From NCBI RefSeq assembly GCF_027111255.2, contig NZ_CP114285.2, positions 3,410,001 to 3,474,000 on the forward strand: a stretch of 64,000 nucleotides of DNA, in the 5' to 3' direction. Source of the stretch: Flavobacterium flavigenum (GTDB taxonomy: Bacteria > Bacteroidota > Bacteroidia > Flavobacteriales > Flavobacteriaceae). How positions within the stretch are numbered: the first letter of the stretch is position 1; each line of letters begins with the position of its first letter. The translations under genes and the position numbers were made by a program. Of this stretch, positions 8,157-15,750 are shown piece after piece. The notes beneath the pieces were generated by a model. The model was not told the origin of the DNA. It did not search any database and was given only the letters and a program-made list of their open reading frames with translations.

Positions 8157-10625
8157 ATGAGCGTAAATTTAAAAAGCCTTGTATCGGTCCTGCATGCCGA
8201 TTGGACTGGCTCAGATGCCGCCGTTTTTGTTGATCATATTTCTATAGACAGCCGTTCACTTCAAAATGGTTCGCAAACCTTGTTTTTCGCATTAACGGGC
8301 GTCAATAATGATGGACATTCTTATATTTTAGAATTGATAGAAAAGGGTGTGCAGAATTTTGTAGTCCAATATATTCCTGAAAATAGTGTTGGAAAAGCTA
8401 ATTTTTTAGTTGTAAAATCTACTCTGGAAGCGCTACAGAAATTTGCTGCTTATCATCGAAATCATTTTGATATACCTGTAATCGGATTAACCGGAAGCAA
8501 CGGAAAAACAATAGTAAAAGAGTGGCTCAATTTTTTACTCGGCCCAGATTATAATATTATCAGAAGTCCTAAAAGTTATAATTCGCAGGTTGGAGTGCCT
8601 CTTTCAGTAATTGCAATTAACGAAAAACATAATCTGGGTATTTTTGAAGCCGGAATTTCGACCGTTAATGAAATGGATAAACTGGAAGAAATCATTAAAC
8701 CTACCATTGGAGTGCTCACCAATATAGGAACAGCTCACGATGAAGGCTTTGTGAATTTGGTACAAAAAATCGATGAAAAACTGCTTTTGTTCAAAGATTC
8801 ACCCGTTATTATTTATCAGAAAAATGAAATTGTCGATTCCTGTTTATCCCAATTTGCCGCAGAATACATGTTGCATCCCAGAAAGCTTTTTTCATGGAGT
8901 TACACAGATGAATCAGCGGATGTTTTTATTCTGAAAAAAGAAAATAAGGAAGAAACCACAAGCATTCGATACCGATTTAAAAAAGAGGATTACAATCTGC
9001 AAATTCCTTTTAGCGATTCGGCCTCTTTAGAAAATGCCATTTCGTGTTTATTGGTTTTGCTTAATTTTCAATATGATGCTGCAACGATTCAAGATCGTAT
9101 TCAGGGATTGTATCCGGTAGAAATGCGTCTGGAAGTGAAAAACGGAATCCATAACTGCAGTATTATTGATGATAGTTACAGTTCCGATTTTCAGTCTCTA
9201 AAAATAGCGTTGGATTTTCTGGAAAGCCAAAAAAAGAATGCGTCTAAAACGGTTATTTTATCAGATATTTTTCAAAGCGGATTTTCAAACGAAGAATTAT
9301 ATTCAAAAGTAGCGCAATTAATCGCTGATAACAAAGTCAATCGGGTTATTGGAATTGGCTCTACGATTTCGTTATTTAAAAATAAGTTTTCAAATTGTAT
9401 CACCTATCAAAATACTGCAGAGTTTATTGCCGATTTTGAAAATCTGAATTTTGCCAATGAAACGATTTTAATAAAAGGGGCAAGGTCTTTTCAGTTTGAA
9501 GAAATCGTGTCTTTGCTGGAAGAAAAAACCCATGAGACAATTCTTGAAATCAATCTGAATTCCATTAGTCATAATTTGAATTTCTTTAAATCGAAATTAG
9601 CTCATGATGTCAAAATAATGGTCATGGTTAAAGCATTTGGCTATGGAAACGGAGGGCTGGAAATAGCCAAATTGCTCGAACATCATAAAGTGGATTATTT
9701 GGGTGTGGCTTTCGCCGATGAAGGAATTTCGCTGAAAAACGGTGGAATCAAATTACCTATTATGGTTTTAAATCCGGAATCAACCAGTTTTGCATCCATT
9801 ATTCAATATCAGTTAGAGCCTGAAATTTATAGTTTGAAAGGCTTAAATGCTTTTTTGAAAATTGCCCGTGAAAAGAATTTAAAAGACTTTCCTATTCATA
9901 TCAAACTCGACACCGGAATGCATCGTCTGGGTTTTGAAGAAAATACAATTGATGAATTGATTGATATGCTAAAAGGAAATTCAACCGTTCGTATTCAGAG
10001 TATTTTATCGCACATGGCAACGAGCGATGACATGCAGCATTATGAATTTGCAATGTCACAGATCAGATTATTCGAAAAACTGTCTTCAAAATTAATAAAT
10101 GAATTAGGTGTAAATTCGATCCGTCATATACTGAATACTTCTGGAATTAGTAATTTTCCGGATGCACAATATGACATGGTGCGTTTAGGAATTGGCCTTT
10201 ACGGAGTTTCAAACGACTCTTCAGAACAAAAATACCTGGAAAATGTTGGAACTTTAAAATCGATTATTTCACAGGTTCGAACCATTCCAGCAGGAGACAG
10301 CGTTGGTTACGGGCGTAGATTTATGGCTCAGAAAGAAACCAAAATTGCTACGATTCCAATTGGTTACGCAGACGGCATTTCGAGATTATGGGGAAATGGA
10401 GTAGGCTACATTAGAATTAAGAATCAAAAAGCACCTATTGTGGGAAGCGTCTGCATGGATATGCTGATGGTTGATGTTAGCGAAATTGATTGTAAAGAAG
10501 GGGATTCGGTTATCATTTTTGGGGAAAGCCCGGCCGTAACAGAAATTGCAGATGCTTTAAAAACGATTCCTTATGAAATTCTGACCAGCATTTCACAACG
10601 CGTAAAAAGGGTGTTTTTTAGATAG
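8157..10625 (+). CDS. bifunctional MurF ligase / alanine racemase
   Basis: A fusion of two peptidoglycan-precursor enzymes. The N-terminal about 450 residues are a Mur ligase (GLTGSNGKT ATP loop, NSQVGVPLS, central and C-terminal domains) that adds D-Ala-D-Ala to the UDP-MurNAc tripeptide. The rest is a PLP-dependent alanine racemase, with the PLP lysine in VMVKAFGYG and the second-base tyrosine in VGYGRRF. Coupling D-Ala supply to its use is a known Bacteroidetes arrangement. I chose the ATG at 8157 (MSVNLKS); a TTG seven codons upstream is in frame but less likely. Confidence 0.95.
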   Translation: MSVNLKSLVSVLHADWTGSDAAVFVDHISIDSRSLQNGSQTLFFALTGVNNDGHSYILELIEKGVQNFVVQYIPENSVGKANFLVVKSTLEALQKFAAYHRNHFDIPVIGLTGSNGKTIVKEWLNFLLGPDYNIIRSPKSYNSQVGVPLSVIAINEKHNLGIFEAGISTVNEMDKLEEIIKPTIGVLTNIGTAHDEGFVNLVQKIDEKLLLFKDSPVIIYQKNEIVDSCLSQFAAEYMLHPRKLFSWSYTDESADVFILKKENKEETTSIRYRFKKEDYNLQIPFSDSASLENAISCLLVLLNFQYDAATIQDRIQGLYPVEMRLEVKNGIHNCSIIDDSYSSDFQSLKIALDFLESQKKNASKTVILSDIFQSGFSNEELYSKVAQLIADNKVNRVIGIGSTISLFKNKFSNCITYQNTAEFIADFENLNFANETILIKGARSFQFEEIVSLLEEKTHETILEINLNSISHNLNFFKSKLAHDVKIMVMVKAFGYGNGGLEIAKLLEHHKVDYLGVAFADEGISLKNGGIKLPIMVLNPESTSFASIIQYQLEPEIYSLKGLNAFLKIAREKNLKDFPIHIKLDTGMHRLGFEENTIDELIDMLKGNSTVRIQSILSHMATSDDMQHYEFAMSQIRLFEKLSSKLINELGVNSIRHILNTSGISNFPDAQYDMVRLGIGLYGVSNDSSEQKYLENVGTLKSIISQVRTIPAGDSVGYGRRFMAQKETKIATIPIGYADGISRLWGNGVGYIRIKNQKAPIVGSVCMDMLMVDVSEIDCKEGDSVIIFGESPAVTEIADALKTIPYEILTSISQRVKRVFFR

Positions 10626-10694
10626 AATAAAGGAATTTTGAAGAAAATTACGTATTTTCGATATTCATTTATTTAAAAACTAAACAAATCAGAT

Positions 10695-11078
10695 ATGGGA
10701 TTTTTTTCAGAATTTAAGGCATTTGCAGTGAAAGGCAATGTAGTTGACCTTGCTGTTGCTGTAATTATTGGAGCTGCTTTTGGTAAGATTGTAAGCTCAT
10801 TTATCGAAGACGTAATTACACCTTTAGTATTAAAACCAGCTCTGGAAGCGGCACATTTAGAAAAAATTCAGGATCTTACTGCTTTTGGTGGTGTAAAGTA
10901 CGGAATGTTTCTTTCGGCCGTAATTAACTTTATAATTGTTGCTTTTGTTTTGTTCCTGATTATTAAGGGATTAAATAATCTTAAAAAGAAAGAAGAGCCG
11001 GCACCGAATCAACCAGCAGCACCAACTCAGGAAGAATTGCTTACGCAGATTAGAGATCTTTTGAAAAATAAACAATAA
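10695..11078 (+). CDS. mscL: large-conductance mechanosensitive channel MscL
   Basis: A 127-residue inner-membrane pentameric channel that opens under membrane tension to release solutes on hypo-osmotic shock. The N-terminal amphipathic segment (MGFFSEFKAFAVKGNVVDLAVAVIIGAAFG) carries the family signature. Two transmembrane helices follow, and then a charged cytoplasmic C-terminal helix. It sits 69 bases after MurF-Alr on the same strand and has its own terminator at 11110-11140. Confidence 0.97.
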   Translation: MGFFSEFKAFAVKGNVVDLAVAVIIGAAFGKIVSSFIEDVITPLVLKPALEAAHLEKIQDLTAFGGVKYGMFLSAVINFIIVAFVLFLIIKGLNNLKKKEEPAPNQPAAPTQEELLTQIRDLLKNKQ

Positions 11079-11109
11079 TACAATATACCGCTACACTAAG
11101 TCTAACTTA

Positions 11110-11140
11110 ACCGCCTTCTAAAGAGGCGGTCTTTTTATTT
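11110..11140 (+). terminator. rho-independent terminator after mscL
   Basis: Arms ACCGCCT (11110-11116) and AGGCGGT (11124-11130) are followed by CTTTTTATTTT. Confidence 0.85.
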
Positions 11141-11180
11141 TGTTTAATTTGTAACAATTTGTTATTTTTTGTGAATAGAA

Positions 11181-11210
11181 TTGTATTCCTTTTTATTATC
11201 CTTACTTTTG
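11181..11210 (+). promoter_or_regulatory. promoter of asd
   Basis: TTG (11181-11183), a 19-base spacer and TACTTTTG (11203-11210) are an exact match to the Bacteroidetes housekeeping promoter TTG-N17-23-TAnnTTTG. The start codon of asd is 39 bases beyond. Confidence 0.75.
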
Positions 11211-11248
11211 CAATCTAAATTAGAACATTCATAATAAAAAATATAAAA

Positions 11249-12238
11249 ATGAGAATAGCGGTTGTAGGCGCCACCGGTATGGTTGGCGAAATAATGTTGA
11301 AAGTTTTAGCAGAAAGAAATTTTCCGGTTACAGAATTAATTCCTGTTGCTTCAGAGAAATCTGTAGGGAAGGAAATCGAATATAAAGGACAAAAATACAA
11401 AGTGGTTGGTTTGCAGACTGCGGTTGATTTAAAAGCGGATATTGCTGTTTTCTCTGCAGGAGGTGACACTTCATTAGAGTGGGCTCCAAAATTTGCTGCT
11501 GCAGGAACAACGGTAATCGACAATTCATCTGCCTGGAGAATGGATCCGACTAAAAAATTAATCGTTCCTGAAATTAATGCAGAATCATTAACTAAAGAAG
11601 ATAAAATTATTGCCAATCCAAACTGTTCTACGATTCAGATGGTATTGACTTTGGCTCCGTTGCATAGAAAATATAACATCAAAAGAATCATTGTTTCTAC
11701 TTATCAATCGATCACTGGTACAGGTGTTAAAGCGGTAAGACAATTAGAAAATGAGTACGCAGGAGTTGAAGGAGATATGGCATATAAATATCCAATTCAC
11801 AGAAATGCAATTCCACAATGTGATAGTTTTGAAGCTAACGGATACACGAAAGAAGAAATGAAATTAGTTCGTGAAACTCAAAAAATCCTTTCAGACAATA
11901 CGATCAGAGTTACGGCTACTGCAGTTCGTGTACCTGTTGTTGGAGGTCATAGTGAGGCTGTAAATGTTGAGTTTACTAATGATTTTGATGTAAAAGAAGT
12001 TCGCGAAATTTTACAAAATACAGATGGAGTAGTGGTACAGGATGATCTGGATGCTTTTTCTTATCCGATGCCTTTATTTGCAGAAGGTAAAAATGAAGTT
12101 TTTGTTGGAAGAATCCGTCGTGACGAAAGCCAGCCAAATACATTAAACATGTGGATTGTGGCTGATAACTTAAGAAAAGGTGCTGCAACAAACACAATTC
12201 AAATCGCTGAATATTTAATTCAGGCAGGTTTGGTATAA
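11249..12238 (+). CDS. asd: aspartate-semialdehyde dehydrogenase
   Basis: Converts L-4-aspartyl phosphate to aspartate semialdehyde with NADPH, the branch point to lysine, diaminopimelate, threonine and methionine. The 329 residues have the NADP loop GATGMVG (7-13), the catalytic cysteine in NPNCSTIQ (Cys126) and the later substrate-binding RVPVVGGHSEAV segment. It is flanked by its own promoter and terminator, so it is probably a single-gene unit. Its proximity to MurF-Alr and mscL gives a cell-wall-flavoured neighbourhood because it supplies diaminopimelate. Confidence 0.97.
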   Translation: MRIAVVGATGMVGEIMLKVLAERNFPVTELIPVASEKSVGKEIEYKGQKYKVVGLQTAVDLKADIAVFSAGGDTSLEWAPKFAAAGTTVIDNSSAWRMDPTKKLIVPEINAESLTKEDKIIANPNCSTIQMVLTLAPLHRKYNIKRIIVSTYQSITGTGVKAVRQLENEYAGVEGDMAYKYPIHRNAIPQCDSFEANGYTKEEMKLVRETQKILSDNTIRVTATAVRVPVVGGHSEAVNVEFTNDFDVKEVREILQNTDGVVVQDDLDAFSYPMPLFAEGKNEVFVGRIRRDESQPNTLNMWIVADNLRKGAATNTIQIAEYLIQAGLV

Positions 12239-12267
12239 ACACTGAGGTTACAAAAATTGTTATAGAA

Positions 12268-12307
12268 AAAAAACCGTAATTACGAATAGTGATTACGGTT
12301 TTTTTGT
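12268..12307 (+). terminator. terminator after asd
   Basis: Arms AACCGTAAT (12272-12280) and ATTACGGTT (12292-12300) are extended by A-run/T-run pairing and end in T7. Confidence 0.85.
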
Positions 12308-12352
12308 TGAAAAGGAAATGATTTTTATTTAAGTTTAAAAATCTAATTAAAT

Positions 12353-12889
12353 ATGAAGCAGATTAAAAATTTATACGAGTATATTGATTTAATGAAGACA
12401 AGAATAATGATGACTGTCGGAGAAAAATCACTTTCTGCATTATACTTTCATGTAAAAGGCTATGAAGTTGGTTGTAAAGAGAATGAAAGATTGGAACCCG
12501 AATTTCATTTATTTCATGATTTTGTTGCAAATTATTATTTGCGTTCAGAATCCACAGCTGGCTGGAGAAACATAATATTGGCGGAAAGTTATGGTAATGA
12601 AGAACAAGCATTAGAAACTTTTTTTGTTCTATTTGATGATTTTAGACGAAATGTTAAACCAAAAAATTCAAAAAAAATTTTACTTGACCTTCTGGAAAAG
12701 ATAATTTTAAATGAAAATGATTTTTTAGAAAACTTGGTAATAGAATTTACTGATGAAGATTATAATATATTTAAGTTGCTAATAAATAAAATTGCCTCAG
12801 TAAGTTTTTTGTCTGATTACGATGAACTCTTGAACCAAATTAAAGCTTTGACTATTAATTCTAAAAAAATTCAGGATTTGTTAATTTAG
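12353..12889 (+). CDS. uncharacterised 178-residue protein
   Basis: I do not recognise this family. The protein is acidic, predicted soluble and largely helical, with no signal peptide. It has a segment EPEFHLFHDFVANYY and a Trp-containing WRNIILAES. The codons are very AT-rich (long ATT/AAA runs) compared with asd next door, which may mean later acquisition. Size and composition are similar to small immunity-type proteins that lie alone in Bacteroidetes genomes, but no partner toxin is visible. The gene is complete and is closed by the strong hairpin at 12903-12933. Confidence 0.65.
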   Translation: MKQIKNLYEYIDLMKTRIMMTVGEKSLSALYFHVKGYEVGCKENERLEPEFHLFHDFVANYYLRSESTAGWRNIILAESYGNEEQALETFFVLFDDFRRNVKPKNSKKILLDLLEKIILNENDFLENLVIEFTDEDYNIFKLLINKIASVSFLSDYDELLNQIKALTINSKKIQDLLI

Positions 12890-12902
12890 AAATTATGATA
12901 AT

Positions 12903-12933
12903 AAGAAAGCGAGAACATAATTCTCGCTTTCTT
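12903..12933. terminator. bidirectional terminator between convergent genes
   Basis: A perfect 13-base stem AAGAAAGCGAGAA/TTCTCGCTTTCTT with loop CATAA lies between the 178-residue gene (plus) and the ferredoxin gene (minus). Confidence 0.8.
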
Positions 12934-12940
12934 AGGATTT

Positions 12941-13258
12941 TTAATATTCAGGAGCCAGTTCAAGTTCCAGTCCGTCTAATTCAGTAGTAATTGGGATCTG
13001 ACATCCTAAGCGGCTATTTGATTTAACATAAAAGGCTTCCGAAAGCATGGCTTCTTCATCATCTCCCATTTCTGGTAAGGTAACATCATTTAAAACATAA
13101 CACTGGCAGGAAGCACACATGGCCATTCCGCCGCAGGTTCCTTCAACAGGAAGTTCGTATGCTTTGCATAACTCCATTATATTCATTGCCATATCAGTTG
13201 GAGCCTGTAATTCGTGTATAACTCCTTCTCGGTCTTTAATCTTTATTAATACATCCAT
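12941..13258 (-). CDS. 2Fe-2S ferredoxin, adrenodoxin type
   Basis: A 105-residue soluble electron carrier. Cluster ligands are visible as C-x5-C-x2-C in CGGMAMCASC, with the fourth cysteine in RLGCQIP near the C-terminus, the pattern of vertebrate/ISC-type ferredoxins. The acidic segment EMGDDEEAM matches the partner-binding helix of the family. NifU-like and Mrp genes follow in the same strand direction within 2.3 kb, which fits a role in Fe-S cluster assembly or general redox supply. Confidence 0.92.
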   Translation of the reverse strand: MDVLIKIKDREGVIHELQAPTDMAMNIMELCKAYELPVEGTCGGMAMCASCQCYVLNDVTLPEMGDDEEAMLSEAFYVKSNSRLGCQIPITTELDGLELELAPEY

Positions 13259-13320
13259 TTTAAACTATTGGAATTTATTTAGTTAGAATTTGATAAACAG
13301 AACAAATTCTAAAATATTTA

Positions 13321-13806
13321 TTAATTAGTTGATTTTAATGTAAAAGCGTATTCTTTTCTGCTGTTTTCTTTGAGATGCATCTTAGCACCCAATATATTTC
13401 CACCTTTTTCTAATAAAGTTACTATAACAATTACGGAATAATAATCTTTATCCATTTGGAAAATTAAAGTACCTTCATAAGTGGAATTTAAAACTCCTTG
13501 CTTATCTGTTGTTGCAGATAGTTTTCTCGGATGTGAGAAATCTGCTGTGCTATAAGCCATTTTATTTGAGAACTTTGCTTTTCCTTCGCAAAAATCATAT
13601 AAAAAATCGTAATTACCAATTCTAAGACTCCCTTCTTCACTTTGATGATTGATAGAAAATACAATTTTTCCTGAATAAGTATAATCAGACCATTCTTCTG
13701 AATCGTTTACCCAAGCTTTATCAACAAGTAATGTTTCTGGACTTTGTTGTGCATAATTTGCAGCTACTGAAAACAATAATATAAAAAGTATGTAATATTT
13801 TTTCAT
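13321..13806 (-). CDS. exported protein of unknown function
   Basis: 161 residues with a clear signal peptide (MKKYYILFILLFSVAANYAQ). The mature part looks beta-rich (KIVFSINH, GTLIFQMDKDYYSVIVIVTLL) with no cysteine motif or lipobox, so it is probably periplasmic. I do not recognise a named family, although small beta-sandwich proteins of this kind are common in Flavobacterium. It stands alone between the ferredoxin and NifU-like genes. About 210 bases upstream show only AT-rich sequence. Confidence 0.65.
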   Translation of the reverse strand: MKKYYILFILLFSVAANYAQQSPETLLVDKAWVNDSEEWSDYTYSGKIVFSINHQSEEGSLRIGNYDFLYDFCEGKAKFSNKMAYSTADFSHPRKLSATTDKQGVLNSTYEGTLIFQMDKDYYSVIVIVTLLEKGGNILGAKMHLKENSRKEYAFTLKSTN

Positions 13807-14020
13807 GATTTATGATTTAAGGGGTTTGTTACAAATTTAAGTTAAATGTGTATCAATTTCTTAACAGAATCTCTTAAATCTTTTGATTATTTTTTATTAA
13901 AATCGTAAAAAAACATGTGTTTTAACATATTTTCATGTAAAATTTCATCAAAAATGTTTCAAAGGTTATTTATTCTTATTAAATTTTAATGTTTCATAAG
14001 AAGTTAAATCATTTATTTCA

Positions 14021-14260
14021 TTACATAATATTAACCACTGTTTCTATTTGTGGAGCATATTTTTTGATAGTGGTCTCTACTCCTGCTTTTAAGGTCATCT
14101 GATTTACACTGCAGCTAATGCAGGCTCCTTCAAGACGAACTTTTACATGTTTATCGTCTTCAATAGAAATCAGCGTAATGTCACCTCCATCAGAATTCAA
14201 AAAAGGTCTGATTTCATCAAGAGCCAATAATACGTTGCTTGTTAATTCTTCTGTTGTCAT
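14021..14260 (-). CDS. NifU-type Fe-S scaffold (C-terminal domain family)
   Basis: 79 residues corresponding to the free-standing Nfu domain that carries and transfers 4Fe-4S clusters. The diagnostic CxxC lies in GACISCSVNQMT, preceded by FLNSDGGDITL. The gene is 82 bases downstream of the Mrp-type ATPase and in the same direction. An operon of cluster carrier proteins is therefore likely, and the intergenic gap carries a tandem 16-base repeat. Confidence 0.92.
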   Translation of the reverse strand: MTTEELTSNVLLALDEIRPFLNSDGGDITLISIEDDKHVKVRLEGACISCSVNQMTLKAGVETTIKKYAPQIETVVNIM

Positions 14261-14268
14261 AATATTAG

Positions 14269-14300
14269 TGTGTCAATTAGAGAATGTGTCAATTAGAGAA
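14269..14300. repeat. tandem 16-base duplication between mrp-like and nifU-like genes
   Basis: TGTGTCAATTAGAGAA occurs twice head to tail (14269-14284, 14285-14300). An AT-rich run of TTAATTATC/ATTATCTAATT words follows up to the next stop codon. It may be a replication-slippage product; no function is evident. Confidence 0.6.
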
Positions 14301-14342
14301 TGAAATTACCTAATTACTTAATTATCAAATTATCTCAATTAT

Positions 14343-15473
14343 CTAATTCTTTTTAACTGCTGAACAACCTGCCATGGTTGTGATTTTTATGGCTTCTGTT
14401 GCAGGCAGGCTTTCGTTTCTGTTTACTGTTTCCTGAACGACATTTCGCGTAATTTCTTCAAATACAGTTTCAATTGGTGAAGCTGTTTGTAAAGCTGCCG
14501 GACGGCCATAATCTCCGGCTTCACGGATAGATTGTACAATTGGAACTTCTCCTAAAAAAGGAACATCTAAATCTTCTGCCAGATTTTTAGCGCCTTCCTT
14601 TCCAAAGATATAATACTTATTATCAGGTAATTCTTCAGGTGTAAAGTACGCCATGTTTTCAATAATCCCCAGAACAGGTACATTAATATTGTCCTGCATA
14701 AACATTGCAACTCCTTTTTTTGCATCTGCCAAAGCAACAGCTTGCGGAGTACTTACTACTACAGCCCCGGTTATAGGTAATGACTGCATGATCGAAAGAT
14801 GAATATCACCTGTTCCCGGAGGTAAGTCCAGAAGCATAAAATCCAATTCTCCCCAGTCAGCATCAAAAATCATTTGGTTTAAAGCCTTTGCAGCCATTGG
14901 ACCTCTCCATATTACAGCCTGGCTTGGTGCAGTAAAAAATCCGATTGAAAGCATTTTGATTTCGTAACTTTCTACAGGCTTCATTTTTGATTTCCCATCA
15001 ACGGTAACCGAAATTGGTTTTTCATTTTCTACATCAAACATGATTGGCATTGAAGGCCCATAAATATCGGCATCCAGAACGCCAACTTTAAATCCCATTT
15101 TTGCCAGCGTTACAGCTAAATTTGCAGTAACAGTAGATTTTCCGACACCTCCTTTTCCGGAAGCAACGGCAATTATATTTTTGATTCCCGGAATGGCACG
15201 GCCTTTAATTTCGTTTTTCTCAGGAGTTTCCACCTTCGTATTTACCTTAATTTTTGCTTCTGGCGATACCAGTTCATGAATCGTTTTTTTGATATCGTCT
15301 TCTGCTCTTTTTTTAATGTGCATGGCAGGTGTATGAAGTACTAAATCTACTACTACTTCATCACCAAATGTAATAACGTTGGCAACAGCACCGCTTTCAA
15401 CCATATTTTTTCCTTCTCCGGCTATGGTGATAGTTTCCAAAGCTTTAAGAATTTCTTTTCTATCTAATTTCAT
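14343..15473 (-). CDS. Mrp/Nbp35-family P-loop ATPase (Fe-S carrier)
   Basis: 376 residues. The N-terminal about 85 residues are a MIP18/DUF59-type domain, and the rest is a deviant-Walker ParA-like ATPase (GKGGVGKS, residues 106-113; DADIYGPS; LLDLPPGTGD). Proteins of this family load Fe-S clusters onto apo-targets. The gene is upstream of the NifU-like gene in the same direction. A -7 box TATCTTTG read on the minus strand lies at 15543-15550, without a good -33 element. Confidence 0.94.
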   Translation of the reverse strand: MKLDRKEILKALETITIAGEGKNMVESGAVANVITFGDEVVVDLVLHTPAMHIKKRAEDDIKKTIHELVSPEAKIKVNTKVETPEKNEIKGRAIPGIKNIIAVASGKGGVGKSTVTANLAVTLAKMGFKVGVLDADIYGPSMPIMFDVENEKPISVTVDGKSKMKPVESYEIKMLSIGFFTAPSQAVIWRGPMAAKALNQMIFDADWGELDFMLLDLPPGTGDIHLSIMQSLPITGAVVVSTPQAVALADAKKGVAMFMQDNINVPVLGIIENMAYFTPEELPDNKYYIFGKEGAKNLAEDLDVPFLGEVPIVQSIREAGDYGRPAALQTASPIETVFEEITRNVVQETVNRNESLPATEAIKITTMAGCSAVKKN

Positions 15474-15696
15474 TTTTGATATAATGTTTTCTAATGAGCG
15501 AAATTAATTTTAAGTAATATTAATTTAACCAAATTCAGTTTGCAAAGATAACGCATTAAGTTCGGATTTTTGCTGTTTTGGATTGTATTTGTTGATATTA
15601 CAATTATTCAAAATGATACGTTTTATAAAAAAAGAGATTTTGAATTAGAATGATTTTCAGCACAGAAAAAATATACTGAGGTTCAGGATAAAAAAA

Positions 15697-15730
15697 GAAA
15701 CCCGCCAAATATTCTGATTCAGCGGGTTTC
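15697..15730 (-). terminator. terminator of the efflux operon
   Basis: Arms GAAACCCGC (15697-15705) and GCGGGTTTC (15722-15730) lie just beyond the permease stop codon. Read on the minus strand they are followed by a T-run. Confidence 0.8.
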
Positions 15731-15750
15731 TAAAAAAAATGGTCTACAAG

